A stretch of DNA of 64,000 bases from CATOSD01 sp965203135 (GTDB lineage Bacteria; Chloroflexota; Dehalococcoidia; Lucifugimonadales; CATOSD01). The stretch is from assembly GCA_965203135.1 (NCBI GenBank), contig CBDBBO010000002.1, positions 186,001 through 250,000 on the forward strand, in the 5' to 3' direction. The first letter of the stretch is position 1; every line of letters begins with the position of its first letter. Both the position numbers and the translations under genes were made by a program. This document shows positions 8,356 to 15,460 of the stretch, in pieces. The notes under the pieces were generated by a model, which worked only from the letters and a program-made list of their open reading frames with translations, was not told where the DNA came from and did no database searches.

Positions 8356-8958
8356 ATGAAACGGGACGCCGCCCGCAAGGCCATATCGCGCTACTTCGAG
8401 CTTCCGGCAGCGGCCGCGTTGTCTCGCGCCGGCGTGGGACCCAACGCCGTAACGCTGCTCGGACTGGCGATAGCCGGGGCGAGCGCGTACCTCATCGCCA
8501 CCGGCAACCTGCTGGCCGGCGGGGCCGTGCTGCTGGCGTCGGGCGCATTCGACATGCTGGACGGCGCGCTGGCGCGGAGCACGGGTAAGGCTACCAGGTT
8601 CGGGGCGCTGCTCGATTCGGTGGTCGACCGCCTGGCCGAGGCGCTGGTGTTGCTGGGACTGCTCCTGCATTACACACAGCGAGGTCCCGAATGGGGCGCG
8701 GCGCTTGTGTACGCGGCCCTCGTAGGGTCGCTCATGGTCAGCTACCTCAGGGCGCGGTCCGAGGGCCTGGGCATAGAGTGCAAGGTGGGATTGATGCAGC
8801 GGCCCGAGCGCGTGGTGGTGCTGGGAGTCGGGCTGATTGCCGGGCACTGGCACGCGGCTGCCGCGCTGGCGGCGTTGGGGGCGATCGCGGCGCTGACGCT
8901 GTTCACGATGTGCCAGCGGCTCGCGCACTCGTGGCGGTCACTGGGAGACGAGCAGTAG
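8356..8958 (+). CDS. CDP-alcohol phosphatidyltransferase, PI-phosphate synthase/PgsA-like
   Basis: This 200-residue integral membrane enzyme carries the family signature D-G-x2-A-R-x8-G-x3-D-x3-D (DGALARST ... GALLDSVVDR), which binds metal and CDP-diacylglycerol. Several hydrophobic helices follow. With a PimA-like gene immediately upstream, the likely product is a phosphatidylinositol-phosphate-type lipid, as in actinobacterial PIM clusters; phosphatidylglycerophosphate synthase is the main alternative. The ATG at 8356 (MKRDAARKAI) is chosen because longer forms overlap the upstream gene and lack homology-like sequence. Confidence 0.82.
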   Translation: MKRDAARKAISRYFELPAAAALSRAGVGPNAVTLLGLAIAGASAYLIATGNLLAGGAVLLASGAFDMLDGALARSTGKATRFGALLDSVVDRLAEALVLLGLLLHYTQRGPEWGAALVYAALVGSLMVSYLRARSEGLGIECKVGLMQRPERVVVLGVGLIAGHWHAAAALAALGAIAALTLFTMCQRLAHSWRSLGDEQ

Positions 8959-9020
8959 TCCGGGCGGAGAGACGTGCAGGCTGCGGCGTGGAGGATTTCG
9001 GACGGGCGCGCTCGGACTGG

Positions 9021-9026
9021 TACAAT
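9021..9026 (+). promoter_or_regulatory. Candidate -10 box for the glutaredoxin-like gene
   Basis: TACAAT, 20 bases before the ATG at 9046, followed by GAGGGA near the start codon. No strong -35 box is seen. Confidence 0.35.
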
Positions 9027-9045
9027 ACTATAGAGGGACTTTGAG

Positions 9046-9759
9046 ATGCCGATACTTCGACAGCAGGACAGGGACGCCGTAAAGTCCAAGTTCGACCTCG
9101 AGCTGAAGGGCGACGTGAAGCTCACCCTCTACTCGAAGAACGATATGGGTGGGCTGTACATCCCGGGGCGGGAGTGCCAGACCTGCACGCCGGCCCAGCA
9201 GTTGCTGGAGGAGGTGTGCGAGTTGTCGCCGAGGCTGGACCTGGACGTGGTGGACTTCTACTCCGACCAGCGGCGGGCGTCGGAGGACGGCATAAGCCGG
9301 ATACCGGCCATCGTCGTGAGCTCCAAGGGCGAGAAGAACGTGCGCTTCTACGGCCTGCCGTCCGGCATGGAGTTCCCCGTGCTGCTGGAGACCATTGTCG
9401 CGACGTCGGCCAAGGGCAGCCCACTGGCCCTGGAGACGCGCCGCGCCCTCAAGGGCCTGAAGCAGGACGTACACCTCCAAGTGTTCGTAACACCCAGTTG
9501 ACAGTACTGCCCGACTGTGGCCCGTGTGGCCCACGCAATGGCGATAGAGAGTCACAGGGTGACCGCGGACGTGGTGGAGATACAGGAGTTTCCGGCGCTG
9601 GCACAGGCGTACGGCGTCCGGGGCGTGCCGCTCACCGTGATCAACGACTCGGTGACGTTCAGCGGGGCGGTGACGGAGGAGGTGTTCCTGTCGCGGCTGC
9701 TGGAAGCGGTGGGGGAAGCGGATGACGCGGAGGAGGGCGGAGATGCCGCTGAGGGATAG
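9046..9759 (+). CDS. Two-domain glutaredoxin/Pdo-like protein, candidate selenoprotein (UGA at 9499-9501)
   Basis: The frame runs through one in-frame TGA at codon 152 and continues to TAG at 9757-9759, giving 237 residues. Domain 1 (about 1-130) has the CQTC redox motif at 44-47. Domain 2 begins LQVFVTPS, then the UGA, then QYCPTVARVAHAMA; in related proteins this position reads C-P-Y-C-P. The UGA therefore sits exactly on the first active-site cysteine, giving U-Q-Y-C. The later GVRGVPLTVIND is the cis-Pro segment of thioredoxin folds. A stem-loop begins 16 bases after the UGA. The architecture matches protein disulfide oxidoreductases (two thioredoxin folds). A nonsense mutation or base-call error is the alternative; without readthrough the second domain would be lost. 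Confidence 0.75.
9499..9501 (+). other. In-frame UGA, proposed selenocysteine codon
   Basis: TGA lies between VFVTPS and QYCPTVAR, replacing the first Cys of a CxxC motif. No other stop interrupts the frame between 9046 and 9757. Confidence 0.7.
9517..9534 (+). promoter_or_regulatory. Candidate bacterial SECIS stem-loop
   Basis: GTGGCC (9517-9522) pairs with GGCCCAC (9528-9534) with one bulged C. The apical loop is CGTGT, with a G in its first two positions, about 22 bases after the UGA. Size, distance and loop G fit bacterial SECIS elements; no folding program was run. Confidence 0.5.
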
Positions 9760-11230
9760 ACCGAGGCTCCGAATCGGCCTGCCGGCCGTCGTGGGCGTCG
9801 CCACTTTGGCCGCAGTGGCGGCTATCGCGGCGCTTGCGGTGTACGGAGGAGGCGCCCGCGCCCAGGACGGGGGAATTCGGGTTCTGTCGTCGCAGGTCAC
9901 AAGCGAGTTTCCGGTGGGAATCCGTTTTCGGGTCAGCCTGGAGTCCGACAATCCCATCGACGCGGTGAGCGTGCGGTTCCAGACGGGCACCGAGCCGCGC
10001 AAGTCCTACGACTACCTCGACCTGGAGGAGACGGCGGAGGTCGTGGACGGCGAACTGCTCTGGCGCACCAATACCACCGCGAAGTTCATACCGCCGGGGA
10101 CGCTGATCACCTACAACTTCGAGATCGAGGACACGGAGGGAAACCTGCTGGAAACCGAGCCGGAGGGGTTCGTGTACGTGGATACCCGCTTCGAGTGGGA
10201 AGAGGTCGAGGACGGCGCGATAACGGTCGCATACCACGGGCCGGTGAAGCAGCGCGCCGAGATAATTCTGGACGCCATGACGCAGACGCTCGGTTTGGTT
10301 GGGCCACTGGTCGGCGCGGACACCACCGAGCCCATTAGGGTGACGATGTACAACAACACGCTCGAGATGCTGGAGGCGCTGCCGCCCGGCAGTACGACGA
10401 TAAGGCGTGAGCTGATTACGGAGGGACAGGCGTTCACCAACATCGGCACGCTGCTGGTGCTCGGCAGCGGCCGGCTGGCGAGGGGCACCGCGTCCCACGA
10501 GATGACGCATATCCTCACCCACCGCGCGGGCGACAGCGCCTTTCGCTCGGTGCCCGCATGGCTGGACGAGGGCCTGGCAGAGTTCGGCAACGTGGACCCG
10601 AGCCTGTCCTACACGGTGGCCGTGGAGTTCGCCATAGAGACCGACAGGCTGCTTCACCTGACGTCCATGCCGGTGCTGCCCGGAGACCCGGAGGACGTGA
10701 TCATCTTCTACGGGCAGGCTCGCAGCATTGTCCGATTCATGGTGGGCGTGTACGGGCCGGATCCGATGACGGAGTTGATGCGTCTACTGAAGTCCGGCGA
10801 GCAGATGGACGACGCTCTGCGTGCGACCTACGGAGTGGACCGGCTTGGTCTGGAGAACCAGTGGCGTGAAGCGATTGGCGCTCCGCTTCTCGAAATCGAC
10901 GTGAGAGAGCGGGCTCGCCCTACGCCGATAGCCCGGCCCACCGTTTCTGCTTACAGCCTGAGCGACCTCATCAGCGGCTCCCAGGCGACGCCAACGCCGA
11001 CGCCTGCCCCGACGGCCACGCCGGCACCGACGCCGACTGCCGTGGCGGTCGCGGAGGCCGTGTCCCCGCCGACACCGACCGCAGGGGCGGATGCGGCCGC
11101 GGAGGAAGAGACGGGCGGCGGCGCGTGCTCGCTGCCGAGCGAGGCCGGGCGGCGGGCTGTCGACGGCGCAGCGGTCGCTCTCGGGCTGGGCATATTGGGG
11201 CTGGCGGTCGGCCGGCGATTCAGGCGCTAA
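9743..11230 (+). CDS. Secreted/membrane MA-like zinc metallopeptidase
   Basis: The 495-residue product has an N-terminal hydrophobic signal/anchor (LPAVVGVATLAAVAAIAALA), a beta-rich N-terminal domain, and a gluzincin site SHEMTHIL (HExxH) with the third zinc ligand likely in WLDEGLAEF about 24 residues later. That layout is the peptidase MA-like (M1-related) domain. A Thr/Pro-rich linker follows, then a C-terminal hydrophobic helix and an Arg-rich end (VGRRFRR), resembling a cell-surface anchor. The ATG at 9743 has GGAGG six bases upstream and is preferred to 9722. It overlaps the previous gene's end, suggesting coupling. Substrate unknown. Confidence 0.78.
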   Translation: MPLRDRPRLRIGLPAVVGVATLAAVAAIAALAVYGGGARAQDGGIRVLSSQVTSEFPVGIRFRVSLESDNPIDAVSVRFQTGTEPRKSYDYLDLEETAEVVDGELLWRTNTTAKFIPPGTLITYNFEIEDTEGNLLETEPEGFVYVDTRFEWEEVEDGAITVAYHGPVKQRAEIILDAMTQTLGLVGPLVGADTTEPIRVTMYNNTLEMLEALPPGSTTIRRELITEGQAFTNIGTLLVLGSGRLARGTASHEMTHILTHRAGDSAFRSVPAWLDEGLAEFGNVDPSLSYTVAVEFAIETDRLLHLTSMPVLPGDPEDVIIFYGQARSIVRFMVGVYGPDPMTELMRLLKSGEQMDDALRATYGVDRLGLENQWREAIGAPLLEIDVRERARPTPIARPTVSAYSLSDLISGSQATPTPTPAPTATPAPTPTAVAVAEAVSPPTPTAGADAAAEEETGGGACSLPSEAGRRAVDGAAVALGLGILGLAVGRRFRR

Positions 11231-11232
11231 CG

Positions 11233-11949
11233 ATGCTGGACGAGAGAGACTGGATAAGGGCCGTAGAGCAGACCTGGATAGTCCGGCTGCCTAAACAGAG
11301 CCTCGCCACGTTTGGCACCACGAACGTGAAGTACTACGTGGTTACCGAGCCGATGTACGAGGACCTGGAGGACCGGAGCCAGGAGGGCGTCGTGCGGACG
11401 GGAAGGGTGATAGCCGAGAGGCCGACCATCGTCACTCCCACCTACGCCATGAACCTCGAGGGGTTTCGCGAAGAGGCATACGAGTACCTGCGCTACCTGG
11501 CCGACACCTACGGCCCGAACAATTCTGGTCTGCTGTACCAGTACCGGAACGAGGTCCACAACTACGACACGGTGAGCGGCGTTACCGACGACATAGCCTA
11601 CTCGTTGAGCGAGGACCTGGACCGGCGCAACGAGAACATGTCCGTCGTAATGGTGGGCGTCGACGAGTACTGGGACCTGGCGCTGCTGAAGTTCGCTTAC
11701 GAGTTCACGTCGATGTCGGCCGGTGAGAACACGCGGGAGCTGAGACAGCGGGGACTGCTGGAGCCGCAGCCCCACCTGGGCGGCGTGCCGCAGGCGGCGG
11801 TGCTGCGAATCGAGAGGCTGTTCAGGGAGGTGTCGCTGGGCGGCAACCCCGAAACGCTGAAGCGGGAATTGGACCAGTGGGGCCTGTTCGAGTACTACGA
11901 GTCCAGGTTCCTGGACCTGTTCCGGCGGAGGAAGAGCGGCCTCCAGTAG
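11233..11949 (+). CDS. Conserved hypothetical protein
   Basis: This 238-residue soluble protein starts two bases after the metallopeptidase stop (ATG at 11233, MLDERDWIRAVEQTWIVRLP), so it is probably co-transcribed with it. It has no signal peptide or membrane helix. The sequence is rich in Tyr and acidic residues with mixed alpha/beta character (VKYYVVTEPMYEDLEDRSQE, then FREEAYEYLRYLADTYGPNN), and ends in a basic patch. I do not recognise a family or catalytic motif. Confidence 0.75.
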   Translation: MLDERDWIRAVEQTWIVRLPKQSLATFGTTNVKYYVVTEPMYEDLEDRSQEGVVRTGRVIAERPTIVTPTYAMNLEGFREEAYEYLRYLADTYGPNNSGLLYQYRNEVHNYDTVSGVTDDIAYSLSEDLDRRNENMSVVMVGVDEYWDLALLKFAYEFTSMSAGENTRELRQRGLLEPQPHLGGVPQAAVLRIERLFREVSLGGNPETLKRELDQWGLFEYYESRFLDLFRRRKSGLQ

Positions 11950-11970
11950 CGCCTGGCGCAGGCTTGGAGC

Positions 11971-12058
11971 CTATCCCATAAGTCCCTTCCCCCTCGATGG
12001 GGGAAGGTTAGGAGGCTATCCGATAAGTCCCTTCCCCCTTGATGGGGCAAGGTTTGGA
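11971..12058. repeat. Tandem pair of 43-bp dispersed repeat with inverted core
   Basis: Copies at 11971-12013 and 12016-12058 differ at a few bases. Each has a CCTTCCCCC ... GGGG(G/C)AAGG core able to form a hairpin. A third copy of the core lies at 23881-23924. They fill the gap between convergent genes and could act as terminators or be REP-like elements. Confidence 0.75.
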
Positions 12059-12089
12059 TGGGGGTGAAAGCCCGGTTGCCGGATAAGCT

Positions 12090-12740
12090 CTAAGCGCGAG
12101 GCATCTTTCCTATCTCGATGATGCTCCGGGCCACGTCGCCGAAAGTGTCGAACGTGTAGTGTGGCAACCCCTCCGCGCTCATCGCCTCCGCCAGCGCGTC
12201 CCGCACAATTGCGAAATCGGCTTCGCGGGCCGCGTCCAGGCACGACGCGCCGGCGCCCACGTAGACCACCGTGTGACCCTGCTCCCTGAAGCTGCGCACG
12301 AAAGCGCGCTTGAATCCGCCGACCACCGGCATACCGCCAGGACCGACGTATTCGACGCTGACCCCATTTCCCACGAATGTTGCCTTACCCGTGTGGGTTT
12401 CCAAGCCTTCGAAATCCAGCAATTCGAGAGTAGGGCTTATGTACAGGTCGAGACCCGTGCTGACGATGACGAGGCGAATGGACTCGCCGCGGCAGTAGTT
12501 GACGAACTGGTCGAAATCATACCTGACCACGACCACACTGAGGACGAAGTCGAGAATGGTCTCCCTGTCGGCGGTCACCTGGGCGTACAGCGCGGCGAGG
12601 CGCTGTTCCTCGGTGTGCGCGCAGCCGCCATCGTCCGGGCGGGAAGTGTCGGTCACCGTGGGGCCGAACATTTTGAGGAGTGCCGCGCCCACGTCCTCCT
12701 CGGTGATGGCGCCGTCGAACTCACACTGCACCACTATCAT
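12090..12740 (-). CDS. HAD-superfamily phosphatase-like protein with altered catalytic residues
   Basis: The 216-residue protein has the overall pattern of phosphoserine-phosphatase/MtnX-like HAD proteins. Motif I is QCEFDGAIT, where DFDGT is expected, so the nucleophile Asp is Glu. Motif II is VIVSTGLD, and a Lys is present in GGFKRAF. Motif IV is YVGAGASCLDAAREADFAI, where the family has G-D-G-x-S-D, so one or both metal-binding Asp are changed. This suggests loss of normal phosphatase activity, perhaps a binding or regulatory role. It stands alone, convergent with the upstream gene and divergent from proV. Confidence 0.72.
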   Translation of the reverse strand: MIVVQCEFDGAITEEDVGAALLKMFGPTVTDTSRPDDGGCAHTEEQRLAALYAQVTADRETILDFVLSVVVVRYDFDQFVNYCRGESIRLVIVSTGLDLYISPTLELLDFEGLETHTGKATFVGNGVSVEYVGPGGMPVVGGFKRAFVRSFREQGHTVVYVGAGASCLDAAREADFAIVRDALAEAMSAEGLPHYTFDTFGDVARSIIEIGKMPRA

Positions 12741-12825
12741 GCGGGTCTCCGGTTGGGCGCTCGGCTGTCCGTGCGGTACCGTCGCTGAGCCGAATCCGCC
12801 ATTGCCTCGATGGAATTGCTTGTTG

Positions 12826-12915
12826 ATGTGGAAAAACGGAGCTTTTGCATACTTAAATGTGGAAAACGCAATATCGATATAGTTGACATGAAGCGCGCTA
12901 GACGGCTAAATGTGG
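12826..12915 (+). promoter_or_regulatory. Promoter region of proVWX with repeated ATGTGG boxes
   Basis: TTGACA at 12883-12888 is followed after 17 bases by CTAAAT (12906-12911). ATGTGGAAAA(A)CG occurs at 12826 and 12857, 31 bases apart, and a shorter ATGTGG at 12910 overlaps the -10. The first two copies lie upstream of the -35 on the same face of the helix, so they are candidate regulator sites. The region is markedly AT-richer than its surroundings. Confidence 0.5.
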
Positions 12916-13032
12916 GGTAGTTGGAAGGCCCGTCCGCGCCCGCGCGCCTTACGGTAGCACGGAGATCGGGGACTGGGCAACCGTCGCGGCGCCATTTCGG
13001 TGGGCAAACGCGACCTTGGAGGACTGCGCCAA

Positions 13033-14247
13033 ATGAGCGGTCAGAACCACGAAATCGAGGTCTCCGGGCTGTGGAAAGTGTTCGGCGGACGGCCTGAGCG
13101 CGTCTTCGAGAGCGAGCACGTCCAGAAGAGCCGCGCGGAGATCCAGGAGGACCTGGGCAACGTCGTCGGTCTGCGCGACGTGTCGTTCAATGTCGACAGC
13201 GGCCAGATATTCGTGGTCATGGGTCTGTCGGGGAGCGGCAAGTCGACGCTGGTGCGATGTCTCATCCGCCTGATAGAGGCCACCAGGGGAAGCATCCGCT
13301 TCGACGGCGAGGACATCCGGGAGTACAGCCCGGATCAGATGCTGGAGTTCAGGCGATCCAAGGTGTCTATGGTCTTCCAGCATTACGCCCTGCTGCCACA
13401 TCGCCGCGTTATGGACAACGTGGCGTTCGGGCTGGAGATTCGAGGCTTGGACAAGACCACCATGTACGAGATGGCGCAGTCCGCTATCGACACGGTGGGC
13501 CTCAGCGGGTGGGAGAACTACTTCCCGCGCGAGATGAGCGGCGGAATGCAGCAGCGGGTCGGCTTGGCCCGCGCGCTCGCGGTCGACTCCGAGGTGCTGC
13601 TGATGGACGAGCCGTTCAGCGGCCTGGACCCGCTTATCAGGCGCGAGATGCAGGACGAGCTGATCGCGCTGCAGACCCAGGTGCAGAAGACGATAGTGTT
13701 CATCACCCACGATCTGAACGAGGCGCTGAAGATTGGCGACCGCATCGCCATCATGCGCGACGGCGAGATTGTGCAGGAGGGCTCGCCCGAGGAGATTGTG
13801 ACGCTGCCCGCCGACGACTACGTCTCCGAGTTCGTGCAGGACGTCTCCCGCGCCAAGGTCATCCAGGCCGGCGCGATCATGCAGCAGCCGGATGCCGTCG
13901 TGCACACCTGGCAGGGGCCGCGGGCCGCGCTCCACGAAATGCAGGCCAACGACATCGACGCGGTGTTCGTGCTGGGGCACCGGCGCAGCTTCGTGGGCAT
14001 CCTGACTGAGGACCGAGCGGCGGCGCTGGCCCGCCGAGGCGTGGACAAGCTGGACAGCGTTAAGCTGGGAGACGCCAAGACGACGTCGCCCGACGCCTAC
14101 ATCGAAGACATCATACCCATGGCCGCCGAGACCGAGCACCCGATAGCCGTGGTCGACGAAAATGGGCGGCTCGTAGGCGAGGTCCACAGGGGCGCGCTGC
14201 TGACGGGGATGGTGGACAGCGCGGGCGAAGACGAAGAGGAGGTGTGA
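13033..14247 (+). CDS. proV: Glycine betaine/proline ABC transporter, ATP-binding protein ProV
   Basis: The 404-residue ATPase has Walker A GLSGSGKST, Q-loop MVFQHYALLPHRRVMDNVAF, signature MSGGMQQRVGLARAL, Walker B LLMDEPFSGLDP and H-loop FITHDLNEA. A C-terminal part of about 130 residues looks like a CBS-domain pair (HTWQGPRAALHEMQAN, then PIAVVDENGRLVGEV), the ionic-strength sensor of ProV/OpuAA. The N-terminal VFGGRPERVFE is typical of ProV. The ATG at 13033 has GGAGG about 10 bases upstream. It energises uptake of compatible solutes with the adjoining permease and binding protein. Confidence 0.93.
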   Translation: MSGQNHEIEVSGLWKVFGGRPERVFESEHVQKSRAEIQEDLGNVVGLRDVSFNVDSGQIFVVMGLSGSGKSTLVRCLIRLIEATRGSIRFDGEDIREYSPDQMLEFRRSKVSMVFQHYALLPHRRVMDNVAFGLEIRGLDKTTMYEMAQSAIDTVGLSGWENYFPREMSGGMQQRVGLARALAVDSEVLLMDEPFSGLDPLIRREMQDELIALQTQVQKTIVFITHDLNEALKIGDRIAIMRDGEIVQEGSPEEIVTLPADDYVSEFVQDVSRAKVIQAGAIMQQPDAVVHTWQGPRAALHEMQANDIDAVFVLGHRRSFVGILTEDRAAALARRGVDKLDSVKLGDAKTTSPDAYIEDIIPMAAETEHPIAVVDENGRLVGEVHRGALLTGMVDSAGEDEEEV

Positions 14248-14248
14248 G

Positions 14249-15307
14249 ATGGCGCGTGTCGATGACATTCAAGCACCGGCCGAGGTCCAGTCGCCGCGCC
14301 TGACCCTGGGCGCTCTGCCTCCCATGTACAAGTGGATCGGCGGACTGGGCGTGGCCTTGGTGGTGATGGTGGCGTGTCTGATTCTGTGGGGATCCAACAT
14401 GGAGTTTCAGACCACTGTGTCGAGCAGCACCTCGAGCGACGGCAGCGTAACGATCGACAGGTCCTTGCGACAGGTCACCAGTGATGGCATCGACAGTGTG
14501 GTCGATTGGGTGACGCGGGAAGGAGCATGGCTTTTTGACGGCCTGAGTTCGGGAGTCGACTATGCCCTGCTCTACATAGAAAACGCGCTTCAGTGGATAC
14601 CCTGGCCCGCCCTTGTAGTGGGACTTGGACTTCTGGCCTACGCGGTTGGACGTTGGGGGCTGCTTGCGTTTACGTCCGCCGCCCTGTTGTTCATGGGATA
14701 CATGGGCTACTGGGAGAACACCATAGACACGGTGGCGCTGATGGTGGTAGCCGTGGCTATCTCGGTGGCAATCGGGCTCCCTCTGGGGGTGCTGGCCGCG
14801 CGCAAGACGATGGCTGACAGCATCATGAGGCCCATACTGGATGGGATGCAGACGATGCCCAGCTTCGTCTACCTGTTGCCCGGCATCCTCTTCTTCGGCT
14901 TGGGCAAGCCGGCGGGCATATTCGCTACCATCATATATGCCGTACCCCCGGTAATCCGCCTGACGAACCTGGGAATACGGCAGGTCTCGTTGGAGACTGT
15001 GGAGGCCGCTCGCTCCTTTGGCGCTTCGCCATGGCAGGTGCTGACCAAGGTGCAGATTCCGATGGCGCTGCCAACCATAATGGCGGGCATCAACCAAACA
15101 ACGATGATGGCGCTCGCCATGGTTACGATAGCCAGCATGGTGGCCGCGGGCGGACTGGGCGACAACGTTTTGCGCGCCCTGCAAAAGAACCAGCCCGGAA
15201 ATGGGGCTCTGGCAGGAATTGCAATCGTACTCCTCGCCATCATAATCGACCGACTCACCCAGTCTGTAGCCGCTCAGCGGCAGGAAGCGATGAGGAGCGC
15301 GGGTTAG
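14249..15307 (+). CDS. proW: Glycine betaine/proline ABC transporter permease ProW
   Basis: The 352-residue membrane protein starts one base after the proV stop with GGAGG upstream. After a first helix near residues 30-47 and a periplasmic-type stretch rich in Ser/Thr, several helices carry the binding-protein-dependent transport domain, with the loop ETVEAARSFGASPWQVLTKV that docks on the ATPase. MPSFVYLLPGILFFGLGKPA is typical of ProW/OpuAB. It forms the membrane channel of the betaine importer. Confidence 0.93.
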   Translation: MARVDDIQAPAEVQSPRLTLGALPPMYKWIGGLGVALVVMVACLILWGSNMEFQTTVSSSTSSDGSVTIDRSLRQVTSDGIDSVVDWVTREGAWLFDGLSSGVDYALLYIENALQWIPWPALVVGLGLLAYAVGRWGLLAFTSAALLFMGYMGYWENTIDTVALMVVAVAISVAIGLPLGVLAARKTMADSIMRPILDGMQTMPSFVYLLPGILFFGLGKPAGIFATIIYAVPPVIRLTNLGIRQVSLETVEAARSFGASPWQVLTKVQIPMALPTIMAGINQTTMMALAMVTIASMVAAGGLGDNVLRALQKNQPGNGALAGIAIVLLAIIIDRLTQSVAAQRQEAMRSAG

Positions 15308-15460
15308 GCGCGTACATTTGCATGTCAGGGGTACAGGACTAGTTCCCTGAGTTCTAGGCCGCGAGTGGGCGGCCAATGGTAGGAGGTGGAGCCGAACACA
15401 CTCAAGTGAACTGTCAGTTACGGAATGAAGAGCAAGACTCGAGACTGTGAAAGGAAGTGC

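Noticed and set aside
11971..12058. Short repeats as a CRISPR array
   Set aside because: Only two adjacent units with a two-base gap between them and no unique spacers.
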